Assembly (NCBI GenBank): GCA_028274465.1
Contig: CM051455.1
Location: 74,448,489 to 74,512,488, forward strand
From: Plantago ovata
Lineage: Eukaryota > Streptophyta > Magnoliopsida > Lamiales > Plantaginaceae
Direction: 5' to 3'
Length of the DNA: 64,000 nt
Under the pieces are notes generated by a model. It ran no database searches, was not told the origin of the DNA, and was given only the letters and a program-made list of their open reading frames with translations. The translations under genes were made by a program, and so were the position numbers. Shown here piece by piece: positions 10,504-22,700 of this stretch; the first letter of the stretch is position 1, and the number at the start of each line of letters is the position of its first letter.

Positions 10504-12870
10504 ATGTCTTTAGGTGATGCTCCATTGTTGAAGCTGGAACACTATGAGAAATGGCGAAACAACATGATGCTACATCTTGAGGCGCTTAGTGATGAGATGG
10601 TGACTGTCATAAACTATAGCCCAATCAAGATCACTAAAGTTGAGATACGGTTTGCTCATAAAACCACAGATACTGCTGGAAAGGAAACTGTCTTAGGTGA
10701 ACCGGTCGACACAATCGTACAAAAACCAAGAGAGTAATGGACTTCTGATGAAGCCAAGAGATTCCGTCTAGATGGCCAAGGAAGAAACATCATTATTCGA
10801 TCTACTCCAGACACCATACAGTGCAAACTACGGGTGCCAAAACTGCTAAGGAAGCTTGAAAAATGGTTCAAGATCTTTCTGCTGGATCTGACAAAACCAA
10901 GGAAAACAAACTCGAAGTGCTAAAGTTTAAGTTTCAAAACTTCAAACAAGGTGCCACTGAGTCACTGGAAGACTTGTTCAGATTCACACCTCTTGTGAGT
11001 GAAATGGCTGCCTTAGGTGTTGGAAACTTCTATTCAGATTCTGAGAATCTGAAAACCATTATCAGAAGTTTGAATCAAGAATTGATCCACACTAAGAACT
11101 TCTACTACAATCAAGTGATGCCAAACATCACTCCAACTGAGTTGTTCTCTCACCTTGCTACTATCAACTATGAGACAAAGCAAAGAGAAAGTGTGTTTGC
11201 TGAAAAATCGCAAAACATTGCTCTTGCTGCCAAGCCATCACCTTCTGAAAAGAAGAGTGACAAAGAACCTGCTGATGAAAATGCTCTTGCAGTTAGAAAC
11301 ATGAAGAAGTTCATCAGTAAGGAACTTGAAGGGCGAAAAGCAAAAGAGAAGCTGAAAAAGCATCTTGGTAACAGCTACCATAAGTACAAGAATGAAGCTA
11401 GCTCGATGAACAACCAAGCTCAGCAAGCGAATTCTTTTGAAGAACCAGCAGTTGGCAATAATCTTTGCATTTATTGCAAAAAGACTGGACACTTCAAAGC
11501 AAACTGTCCTTTGTTGAAAGGGAAGTCCGCTGAAAAGAAGAAAAAGTTCAAGAAGGCTTTGATTGTTGAAGAAAAGAAGAAGCTTCAAGCAAAAATCGAT
11601 GCCCATTGCATTGAAACAAGCTCTGAAAACAGTGAGGTAGAAAGCTCAGACACTGAAAAAGAGGAAGCTACATTGGACATGGAGATAGGCAAAGAAGTTT
11701 GTGGAATTGCCATGGAAGCTTATCCAGATGTGTCAAATTACGAGTTCTGCCTCATGGCCGATCAGGTAATTTCTCCTACCTCTGACTCTGATTCAGAAAG
11801 TGAAGATGAGATTGATCTTGATAGAATTCAAGGAGAAATCGAAAGATTTGAGAAAACTCTGAGCAAACAGCAAGAGAAATTACAGCATGCTGAACTTCTG
11901 ACTAAGCAAACTACTGAAAAGTACGTTGTACTAAGCGCTGAGTCAGAAAATAAAGATGCTGAAATATTGCATCTTAAAAAGCTAATTGCTGAAGCTACAG
12001 AGAAAAATGCTCAAATGGCAATAGAATTGGAAGAATACCAGTCTTCAATTCTTAAGTTACTTGCTCAAATACAAGAGATGAAAATGATGAAAGTCAATTT
12101 CAAATCTTATGCAAACGATAGTAACACGCTAACTGAACTAAATTCTTATCTGAGAGATCCATCTCAGAAAGAAGGTTTAGGTGCCACTTATGAAGGTGAT
12201 GACGTGATACTCTTGAGAAAAGACAAATCACCAATAACCTTTGTTCGTGCTACTGATAGTGGTCAACCAGAACTCTATCAAATCGATCAATCTAAGGTTG
12301 CTGAGATAAGCAATCAAGTACCTATGACCAAGAAGCCCGATTTTGCTACTCAAAGTAACGAGACTTAAAAAGGTAAACAGATTGCTGAAAAGCAATTTGG
12401 ACAAAAATAGGTTGCTGGTAATCAATCTGATCTGAAAAAGGATGGTGAAAAGCAATCCGCTAAACAAGTTGTTGAAAAGCAATTTGTTAAGCCTAAAGGC
12501 AAGAGTACTAACAAAAGTAATCAGAAGACCTTTGCTGACCAACCTGAATCAAGTAAGGTTGCTGAGACAAAGACTCAACATACTCCAAGAAGTGGACTTG
12601 GTTACAACAACAAGCAAAGTCAAACAAAGATAAGAAAAGAACCTTGCTAGAAAAGAACTTACTGAAAAGTATATTCAGCAAAAGGGTAAACCAAACAAGA
12701 CACCACATCAGAAAGTGGACTTGACCAGCAATGTTCAAAAGTCTTTTGGTTCTAAACCATCTAGTTCCTCAACAAGTAGAAAACAAGTGAAGATTGAAAA
12801 AGTCAAGACTTGGATTTCCACTGGACGTTTTCTTAAACATGTTAATGGACATCCAATCTTGGATAATTAA
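10504..12870 (+). pseudogene. gag: Copia Gag, broken
   Basis: This is the nucleocapsid/capsid polyprotein of a SIRE-type Copia element. The ATG at 10504 begins MSLGDAPLLKLEHYEK, the start shared with the other Gag copies. A UBN2-type Gag core follows, then a CCHC zinc knuckle CIYCKKTGHFKANC (about 11467-11508), a Lys-rich stretch, an acidic Ser/Glu region and a predicted coiled coil (about 11850-12090). Breaks include a nonsense codon at 10735-10737 where the related copy reads GAA, a one-base loss near 10830, and further stops after 12366. The natural stop appears to be TAA at 12868-12870, also present at 48617-48619 in the second copy. It cannot make full-length Gag. Confidence 0.85.
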
Positions 12871-15800
12871 CTTGTTTGCTCCTGATTGTGCAGACTTCAT
12901 CCACGGAGACAAACAATGCAATTTGGCACTTTGACAGTGGCTGCGGAAATTACATGACGGGCAATAAGAAAAATCTTATAAACTATAGACGGTGGTCTAA
13001 AGGTCCAACAATAAGGTTTGCTGGTGGAGGTTGTGGATCTACTAAAGGTTGTGGTGATATGAATTTAGGGTGCATTACTATAACAAGAGTTCTTTATGTC
13101 AAAAATTTTAAGTTCAACCTGTTCAGCATGAGTCAGTTTGCCGACAAAGGTTACTTCATCAAAATCAAAAGTGATGAATGTAAACTTATTGACTTTGAAA
13201 CTAAGAAGGTAATCATGGTTGCTAGAAGGTCAGGTATACACTGTATATTGGTCTTCAGCAATCATTGCAAAATGCCTAATCTCAGAACATGAGTGCCTTG
13301 TTGAAAAAGCATGGTTATGGCATAAAAGAACAAGTCACCTAAACTTCAAGACTGTTGGTCCTTTTAAACAACAAGAAAAGACTAGAGGGGAGGGGGGGCG
13401 GTGAATATTCTTTTCAAACTTTCGTCGTTTAAAAACTTTCTCAACAAGTGCTTATTACTTTTCAGTAATGAGTTTGCTGATACTTAACTTTCTCAGCAAG
13501 TACTAGTTACTTTTCAGTAACGAGTTTTACTGGTACTTTAAAAACAGAGTGCGGAAGTCTTTATACAATAAGTGTTTTTCAGAGAGTGCAAGTTTCAGCA
13601 AGTGAGCAGAGTAGCAGTGTACAATAAGTAATGCTTGCTGAAAACTAAATGCAGTAAAGTAGATCACACAAACACTTTTATAGTGGTATCTCAGAGTGGC
13701 GTAATCTCTCAAATAATCCACTTTATCCTTTCTAGGACTGAATCCACTAAGATAAGCTTGAGGTTCCTTACAACACCTATCTATAATGATTCTTCAGAAA
13801 CCAAAGCACACTTGCTTCGTTTCCAACCTAACTAGAGAACTGTAACCTTGTTCTCCACCAAACTTGGGATTTATAATCAGCAACACAATGCTTGATTAAT
13901 TCCCCCTGAATTTCACGCCTCAAAAAAGGTGTTTATCAGTTAGAGAGGTTTGAGATGCGATGACTTGAGTATAATGTTTTCGACTATAACAAGTTATCTA
14001 AAGAAACACAACTTGTAATACTTTTCAGTAAACAAGTTAAGTTGTTTCTGGTGTCAAGACTTGTTCTTGTTCTAAAGAAAGAACACTTAACTAATTTCTT
14101 AGCCGTGAATGTTCTACTTCTTCACAATTAGATTTTGTTTCAAGCATAAGTCTTGGAACGGATCAATAGGCAGTAAAGAGTATGGAAGATTGAGTGTTTA
14201 AGCACAAGTGAGAGTTTGATCACATTGTTGACACACTTCAACTCTTTGCTGGATGACCTCTATTTATAGTGAATGAAGGGAGCCGTTTGAATTTCAAATT
14301 CTAAGGCTTTGTTCCTTAAGATGTCACTATCTTGTTTTTGTACTTTCAGCAGCGTCCTTCATTTGTCTTCTAGTCTTCATGTTCTTCGCATGCTTACTTT
14401 GCATTTAATGTTCATTTGAATCGAATTCTAATGTGAACGTTGAAGCCAAAATGCAAGTACTTTCAGCAAGGAGGTCACATATGTATTTCAGGAAGCGGTC
14501 AGTCTCAGTTTCAGCAAGCACAACCTACTCTGTCATATAGATTTTCACTTATGCAAGCTGTTGCTGAAAATCTCACTTTCTGAGCAACATGTGCCTTTGT
14601 AGATACCTTTCTCATAATTCTTCTAAGTCTTCAGTCTTCGAATCTTCAGTTTCTGAGCGGTTCTAGTGCTTCAATGGTTCATTTGTAAAAACAAAGTACA
14701 TCATCAGCAAACTAAAGCACCTAACTAGTACCTACAATAAGTCTTCAGCAAACGTTCCTCTTTTACAATGTCCTTAAAATTCTAAAATTCCTATGGACCT
14801 TAAGATTACTAGTTACTCGACTTTCCTTAATTTAGCATGGTTAATTGCTCATCAAAATTACAAGTTTTCTAACAAAGACGCTGAATAAGTTGTCTAAAAA
14901 GGCACTTGTGGTTGGATTACCTATGGTTACTTTTAAGAAGGATGGTGTTTGCACTGCATATCATTAAGGTAAGCAAACCAAAATTTCTTTCAAGAACAAG
15001 GCAGTACCGTCAACTACAAAACCTTTACAACTCTTGCATATGGACTTGTTCGAATCTTCTTCAACAAGCTATGCTGGCAAGAAGTATGGTCTGGTGGTAG
15101 TGGATGATTATTCAAGGTTCACTTGGGTAATTTTCATCAAACAAAAGTCTGAAACAAGGACTGAAATACCTAACTTGCTGAACAAGCTCGAAGTCATGAA
15201 AAATGACAAGGTAAAAATAATCAGAACAAACCATGGTACTGAGTTTGTAAATCAGTACATAACTGAGTATTGCACTTCTAAAGGCATACAACATCAGTTA
15301 TCCTCAGTAAGGACACCACAACAAAATGGTGTTGCTGAAAGGAAAAATCTTACCATTAAAGAAGCAGCTAGAACCATGCTTGCTGACACTGAAATAAGTG
15401 AAGCTTATTGGGTTGAAGCGATTAACACTGCCTCCTATACTCAAAATAGATGCTTGATAACTAAGGAATACAACAAACTCCCTATGAGATATTTGTTGGA
15501 AGACCTCCTAACATCATTCATCTAAGAGTATTTGGTTGCAAATGCTTTGTTCTTAAAAATGGTAAAGAATATTTAAGAACATTTCAACCAAAGGCAGATG
15601 AAGCGATATTTCTTGGTTACTCCTTACATAGAAAAGCTTATAGAGTTTACAACCAAAAAGCACAAAAGATTGAAGAATCAGTGCATGTTGTATTCTATGA
15701 AAAGACACAAGGAGTTCCTGTTGAAGAAGAAATATCAGAATGTATGAAGAAGCTACTCATACATGAGCAAAGAACTGAATCCAAATCTGGAAATGTAAAA

Positions 15801-17450
15801 CTCATTGAACTTAATGATGATTCTGACAATGACACACCAACACCAAGTCAAGTCAAGATAAATGTAGATCATGATAAGGAATTCCCGGCTAAAGATGCAG
15901 TTGCTCCAGATGTTGGTGAAACTATTCAACCCCATGTGCCTACTGACGAGTTACCTCAAACCAGCAATACTGAACAAGTAGTTGCTGATGAACCCATATC
16001 AGTAGAGACACAACCAGATACCAGTAGTACTGAACAAGTACATGCTGAAGAGTCACATGCTGAAACGCAAACATATCCAGATCCTAAAAGTAGAAAACCT
16101 GTTAACAAATGGATTAGAGATCATCCCTCTAAGGATATGATTGGTGATATTGACAAACGCCAAGTGATTAGATCCAAAGTATCTACCAACCATGAACTTG
16201 CTGAAGAAGCAATAGTTATTGAGGTAGAAGCTTTGTTCTTTTGCTTTGTTTCAGAAATTGAACCCAAAACCATAGAAGAAGTTTTAAAGCATTCTGAATG
16301 GATCAAGGCAATGCAAGAAGAACTGGATCAATTTGAAAGGAACAAAGTCTTGAAACTTGTACCCTTTGCTGAAGGAAAGAAAGCAATTGGTACCAAGTGG
16401 GTGTTCAGAAACAAGCTGAGCGAGTCTGGTGAAGTAACAAGGAATAAAGCACGATTAGTTGCTCAAGGTTACTGTCAGACTGAAGGATTGGACTATGATG
16501 AGTCATATGCACCAGTTGCAAGATTGAATGCAATTAGACTTTTCTTGGCCTTTGCTGCTCATAACGACTTTATAGTTTACCAAATGGATGTTAAAAGTGC
16601 ATTCCTAAATGGTGAAGTTGCTGAAGAAGTCTATCTAGAACAACCCCCTGGCTTTGAACTTCCCTTAGAAACAAAGATGGTATACAAGCTTCAGAAAGCT
16701 GTATATGGTCTAAAGCAAGAACCTAGAGCTTTGTATGATACCTTAGCTATGTTCTTGCTGGATAATGGTTTCAAGAAAGGTGAAGTTGATAAAACCTTAT
16801 TTACCATGAACTATGATGGTAAAATATTTTTAGTCCATGATTTATGTGGATGACATAATTTTTGGATCTAAGGACAAGCAACTTTGTGATGATTTTGCCA
16901 AGCTCATGACTAACAAGTTTGAAATAAGCATGATGGGCAAATTGAATTATGTCCCAGGATTGCAAGTCAAGCAACTCAAAGATGGAATATTCATAAATCA
17001 AGCAAAGTATGCGACGGAAATGCTCATTAAGTTCAGGATCAAAGGGGAAGAGAAACCTGAAAAGATCCCTATGAGTGTTGGTACCAAAATGGGCTATACT
17101 AAAGAAGACAAAAGTGTAGATGAACACAAGTATATGAAGCTCATTGGTTCCTTGATGTATTTAACAGCAAGTAGGCCTGACATTCAACATGTTTTTTGTG
17201 TGTGTGGAAGATTTCAATCTGAACCCTGAGAATCACACTAGAAGAAAGCACTCAAAATACTGAAATATGTCAATGGCACAGTCAATTTGGATTATGGTAT
17301 CCAAAGATTCTGGATTTGAATTGGTTGGTTATTCAGATGTACCTCTGGAACTTGTCAGTTTCTAGGTACAAGACTAATTCATGGTTCAGCAAGAAGCAAA
17401 CCTGTGTGGCCAATTCATCCACTGAATCTGAATACATTGCGGCTGGTTGT
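12867..17450 (+). pseudogene. pol: Copia Pol (protease-integrase-RT-RNase H), broken
   Basis: Domains follow in Copia order. The aspartic protease has WHFDSGCGNYMTG (about 12925). The pre-integrase zinc region HKRTSHLNFKT is split by the solo LTR at 13353-14874 and resumes after 14879. The integrase core is at 15034-15525 (LVVVDDYSRF, then NHGTEF, then NGVAERKN), and RVT_2 reverse transcriptase at 15681-17229 ([15 protein letters not shown] near 16846). RNase H is cut at about 17451 just after [15 protein letters not shown] sequence. The second catalytic Asp of integrase reads Asn here (codon AAC, about 15230). Frameshifts occur between 15525 and 15681, near 16850 (one extra base before YVDD) and near 17229. 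The pol frame opens directly after the Gag stop in a different frame. Confidence 0.88.
13353..14874 (-). repeat. Solo Copia LTR with TSD AAGAC
   Basis: A complete minus-orientation LTR (plus-strand ends TGTTGGTCC and TTCTAACA, 1,522 bp) sits inside the integrase region of the Copia element. It is flanked by perfect 5-bp direct repeats AAGAC at 13348-13352 and 14875-14879. Removing the LTR and one repeat restores the integrase reading frame across the junction. This is the product of insertion followed by LTR-LTR recombination. Confidence 0.95.
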
Positions 17451-18922
17451 TGTATGAGGAAGAGATCAATGAAGGGGAAGTCTAGTCCCCGTAAGGGCAA
17501 CACCTAAGGAGCGCGAAGAAGTCGAGTCAGAGACTTTTTAAACAATGGCGCTATCCGGGAGGCAACCCAGAGTTTTATCGCTTTCTTGCATTGCATGCAT
17601 ATTTATTTTTGGTATGTTTTTGGTGATAAAATAGTTTTTAAGATGATAATTTTGCGTTTTGGGAGGAAAAAGGCGTCTCCAGGAGTCTGGAGATGCCAGG
17701 CGAACCGCCCCCCATGTGGGGCGATTCGCCTGGCAAGACCAGGCCGCCTGGGACGCTCTGGACGCCTCAGGCGAATCGCCCCCACCTGGGGCGAAACCCA
17801 GAGGTCCGGATTTTCGTTCGGATCCCCATTTTTCTCCTATTATGCTAAATTATTGATCTTTTTACTTCTTTTATCGCCCATTTTGGTTTCTCACGAGTTT
17901 CATTGAGTCCTATAAGTTACAGGTACAAGTTAGCTCTCGCCTTAAATCCACTTTCGACGTTCGGGACGAGCGACGACGTTCAGGTTTGGGGAGGGGTTAT
18001 CGCTGGGTATTTCTATACTTGTTTTGCTTATGATTACTCGTGAAACCTTTTGTTTGCATTTGCAATTGCACGTTTATTGCTTTCTTAGTATTTAGTTGCA
18101 TACACAACATTCATCCTAGTATAGTTTTGCATGTTTTTTTTTGTGGAGTTTATTGCCAAATTTTTGAACTTTTTTATTGGGTAGATTAACTAGTTATGAC
18201 ATTGATGATATGCTTCATCTCTATGAATTTGTTTGAGGTTTTTCTTGCTTGGCTTGTCACATTTATGTATTGCACTTAGTTAAGCATGGTAGTCTCGACA
18301 TCACTTAGTGGTGTTTTCTCTAATGCGGTTCACGAAGGCCTTTATAATAGGATGATGCATGTTAGGTCTTATGGTTGTTTTCCCGAGTAATTATACCTAA
18401 GAGGCAACAAGTCTTCACCTTGCTTTGAGATTGCTAAATGCCTAGGAAGGAGGTAGTGTGAGATTGTGTGATCCTTTGTTTGCAACCTATCCTTTCGAAT
18501 AGGTTTGGGGAGGGGGTTACGCTATCATTAGACTTGTTTTTCAATTTTTAGTGTGTGATTTTTGATTTTTCCTTTTTCGTAAATTTTGTACTCCAACCTA
18601 TTCTTTCGAATAGGTTTGGGGAGGTCGTTTGTGTGTCATTTCTATTTCTTTTTCGATTGTGCTACTGCTGGCTAAAAAAAAGAGGAAAAAAAGAAAAAGG
18701 AAAATTCCAGAAAAAAGAAAAAATCTGGAAAAGAAAAAAAAAGAAAAAAAGAAAAGACCCTAAAAAAGCAAAGAAAGGTCCAAAAAAAAAAGAGCCAAAA
18801 AGCAGTTTAGCAAAGTGTTGTGTCTCATTTTCCAATTCTTGTAATGTTCGTAATCGTGTTGTAATTTTCTATTTTTACTTTTCATTTCAGTGTCATCTGT
18901 TCTAGACCACCCTCGTCCTGCC
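17451..18922 (+). mobile_element. Gypsy gag-pro element tail, first copy (left part)
   Basis: Copia RNase H stops at about 17451. The sequence becomes the last ~15 codons of the Gypsy gag-pro ORF (MRKRSMKGKSS), its stop, the conserved hairpin (17554-17570), a GC palindrome cluster (17686-17800), two AACCTAT..ATAGGTT hairpins each followed by TTTGGGGAGG (18484-18510 and 18594-18624), and a purine tract (18674-18799). Compared with the other tail copies it lacks the 1.3-1.5 kb holding the small ORF pair. It ends at the Retand insertion and resumes at 32865. Confidence 0.75.
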
Positions 18923-19675
18923 TGTTAGTGTTGAAATATGTCCAGTCCGCATGTACGAACTGGAGCGGTCTAAGAGCGCGACAGAGCATCATAGGCCGTC
19001 CCTCAAGGGGCACGACCACACCCAAGTATATCACTAAGGTGTGGATCGACCAACATAGGGTCCGACCATCACTGGGAGGACAACCCTCAAAATAAGCTCC
19101 TCACAAGGACAAAGCTGCCAGTGGGCTCGAGGAGCATCTCTCTGGCTCGAGGAGACCTTACGTCAAGGTAACGCTCCTTGACAGAAACTGAGCAGGACAC
19201 TACTCGTTTCATCCACGCACAAGGAAGGCACGAGGACCTTTGAGCGACCAGCCATGGTTGCTCCCTTGGGCCAAGGCCCACGGACCTCCTTAATGGGCCT
19301 GGGCCGAGGAAGGCCTCAATCCTAGCCATACACGTGGCGTGATCCTACGCGACCGGAAGTTGAAGGGCCACGAGTATATAAAGGCCTCATTTACTCCTCA
19401 ACACTAAGCATTAATAGCACTACTCGAGCACCACACTTACTATTCATACTAGGGAAGCCTCACAACTCCCTACTCGTAAAGTCTCCTCTCCGGTCTGATA
19501 CCTTACAGACCGGGCAAGAGTCACTAAACCCCCCCTCTAGTCTATTTCAGGTACGAGGAAGCTACAAGAAGACTCATTTCCTATCTCAGAGTTATACTAC
19601 AAGAAGAAGAACTAGAATGACTTAGACTAGCGACTCACCGCGAACTTAGAAAGAAACACGAATTACCCTTCAACA
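18923..19675 (+). repeat. Retand-like 5' LTR
   Basis: It starts TGTTAGTGTTG and ends CCCTTCAACA. The TATA box is GTATATAAAG at 19374-19383. An 80-codon ORF on the minus strand of the LTR is present in both LTRs but is simply a chance open frame in repeated DNA. The PBS-like sequence TTGGCGCCGTCTGTGGG follows at 19677. Confidence 0.95.
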
Positions 19676-19676
19676 T

Positions 19677-19694
19677 TTGGCGCCGTCTGTGGGA
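19677..19694 (+). other. Primer binding site of Retand-like element
   Basis: TTGGCGCCGTCTGTGGGA lies one base inside the LTR end. Sequences beginning TGGCGCCGT at this place are typical of plant Tat/Athila Gypsy elements. Confidence 0.8.
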
Positions 19695-19762
19695 ATCGAC
19701 ACGAAAGGTCATTCCTCGCCCTACTGGCCGAGCCACATTCCTCCTCATATCAGTTCACGAAT

Positions 19763-22700
19763 ATGCCTCCCAGAAGAAGCAACCGTCTTGCTAATGCATC
19801 ACCCAGGAACCCTCCTCGACCTAGAGGTCGTCCCTCTAGTAACGGTCGCGGAGGAGGAACGGATGGTGTTCCGAGCGAACCAAGAAACAACAATGTTGCA
19901 AGGAATTGGGATTACACGGAGGGGGCATTTACTAATGTCACCCGCTCCCAAAATGAAAGATCGGGAGAAAATAACCCACAAGGAGTCCCGGTAGGAAATG
20001 CCTATGGAGCATTGAGAGTCCCGAACAACGCCGAGTCTAGGGGGCAGCCTCATCCGGTAGCAATCAATCAACCTCCTGTAGCAGTGAACCCTCCTCAACC
20101 GGCCGCATTGACATTCACCCTTCCTGATGGACGTGTAGTCGACCATCAGACTTCGGGATGGGCGAAGCTCAATACGGTCTATTGCTTCATACTCTACAAG
20201 GATATGTTGGGGGTAATGAGGCTATTAGGGTTAATACTGAGATACAAGCTCAGGGAGAACCACAAGTCCGGGTGCTAGAGCAACCTCGTGACACCCTGGT
20301 CGCTCCTCGTCAATCCCAAGGAAGAGCACCTGTTGCACAAGATGAAGCACATTCGAGAGCCAACACCAGGCCGATCCAATCTCGACTCGGACCATCAAGA
20401 GTTCAATCGAGGCTGGGACCCCAAGGTGCCCCCGAAGACTTGAGAGACCTGATTGATAGAAGAATACGGGCGTCATTGCAAAATGTAGCGCAACAAGAAA
20501 ATAGAGTTCAGGTGGTCGCTACACCACCCGTTCTCCCCAATCAAGTTACCCCCAACCAGGTAACTCCTCAGAACCAACAAGAAGCAGTGGAGGAGAATCA
20601 AGCATTGAGAACAGTAGCTGAGGTAACCCCCCTGGTCGACCCGATCACGGGGAGGAGGCTCACTCTGGAGGAACTCAACGCGAGGAAATCCGCACTTGAT
20701 GCTCAGATAGAGACTCTTCGAGGAACTGTCCAAGAGAGAGAGCAAGACCAAGATCCAAGCCCTTTATGTGATGAAATCAGAAGCCACCAAGCCAAAATCG
20801 AAAGAGGGTTCCCCACCTTCGAAAGCTATGATGGAACAAGTTGTCCGAAGGACTACTTGGTGAGATTTGGCACTAAAATGGACGCCTACGGTCATGATTC
20901 AAGGACCAAGGCACTTCTCTTCCCGGCTAACCTTTCCGGAGAAGCCATGAAGTGGTGGTCGCGTCTCCCTCACCGATCCATCAAGTCATATAGAGATCTC
21001 TGTAAGGAGTTCTCTAAGCGTTTCGAGAAGGTAATGAACGCCAAGAGACGGGTGAGGTACTTGCCTGAAATTGTTCAGAGAAACAATGAAGACTTGAGGG
21101 ACTTCATCAACCGCTTTCATGAAGCAGCCCTCCAAGTCGAAGATCACTCGATCAATGAGAGGAAAGAATATTTGTATGGTAACACTACCAACATCAAATT
21201 CCAAGATGTACTCTCAGCATCGTGTGTGGAGAATGAAGCACAACTTGCCAAAGTTTGCAAGGATTTCCTCGAGGCTGAGGAATTCCGAAAAACAGTCACC
21301 GTGAGAACCAATCTTCCCAAAGAAAAAGGGAAAGAAAAAGAAAAAGAGAAGGAGTACCCTCCTCGCCCCCAAAACCACGGGAAGCAGAGGAAAGAGCAAA
21401 AATTTGGCTTGATCATGGAGGGCAACTCCAGAAATGATTTCAGAGACAAGAGGTCTCCTCCCAGAAGGTCACCTCCAAGACGATATAGCAACTACACAGA
21501 CTTGAATAGGCCAAGATCCGACATCTTGAACTATATAGTCTCGAGGAAGCTAGACGTCTCGTGGCCACCCCCGATTAAGGAAAATCAAAGGAACAAGAGC
21601 TCAGAAAAATTTTGCAAGTTTCACAAGGGGAAAGGGCACACCTCAGACGAATGTGTCGAGCTCAAGAACGAGATTGAGAGGATGATACGTAACGGTCAAT
21701 TGGTTAGCTACATCCGAAAGGAGGAACCTCTAGCAATTCTCCCTCCACCACCTGGGAGTGGGAGCGAGCACCCTCACCAAGGAAACCCTTATGATGATGA
21801 CATTCATAATTACAACAATTACGAGAACCGCCCCGTGAACGGAAGCATCCACACTCTCACAATTGCGGGAGGACCCGCGGGTGGCGACACTCGTAACCAA
21901 AGGGAGATTACAGCGGATAACCTTAGGGTTCGAGATGTGAAGTATGCTCAAGCCGCACGACCGGGAACCAATGTTATCTCCTTCGATGATAGCGAGATAC
22001 CTCTGAAGCATGCCGGAGGAGGGAACATCTATGATCCTTGCGTACCACTTGTAGTTTCCTTGGATGTTGAATCCTACAAGTTGGGTAGAATCCTCGTCGA
22101 TACCGGGTGCTCGGCTAACTTGATTTTCACCGGAACCTTGAAAAGGATGCAAATGAATCCAAGAGAAGGGCTAAGAGAAGTGAGGAGCGCATTGGTAGGA
22201 TTCGGAGGACAACCTATCATGCCACTCGGAATGATCAACCTCACGGTATCAATGGGTAGCGCTCCTAGACGAGTGACGCAACAGGTTCCTTTTGTGGTCG
22301 TCGATATGCCATTTGATTATTTCGCAGTCCTAGGCCGACCCGGTCTCTCTCAATTCCGAGCTGTAGTGTCCACAGTCCACAACAAGCTAAAATTCCCCAC
22401 TCCTCTAGGAATTGGACAAGAAGTAGGAGACATACGAGAAGCATGGGAATGCTACTCCATGTCAGCCAAGTTCACTTCTAGGGTTGTCATCGGAGAACCC
22501 AACCCCGGGCAGTCACCCGAGGAAACACCCCTAGTTCACAATGCGCCTTATCGTTTCTACACTGTTCGGCGAGTGAAGAGAAAGTCAAAAAAGCCAAGTC
22601 CGTCACTTAGGCGAAGGAAAGCAATCATGAAGAAAGACAAGGATACTCTAGTAGGAGCTGTTAAGGAGCTCGAGGAGTATCAAGTAATACCACCAGTCCC

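Noticed and set aside
17586..17906. ORFs over the GC palindrome clusters (also 41104-41469, 62704-62962, 36623-36922)
   Set aside because: They arise from palindromic GC-rich repeats that lack stops. The frame is not shared between family copies.
18555..18905. Lys-rich ORF of 116 codons (and 38987-39280, 39072-39341)
   Set aside because: It is only the translation of the A/G purine tract in the Gypsy tail. No start context or conserved domain, and frames differ between copies.
19087..19329. 80-codon minus-strand ORF, repeated at 32271-32513
   Set aside because: It lies in the Retand LTR and is duplicated because the LTR is. No recognisable domain.
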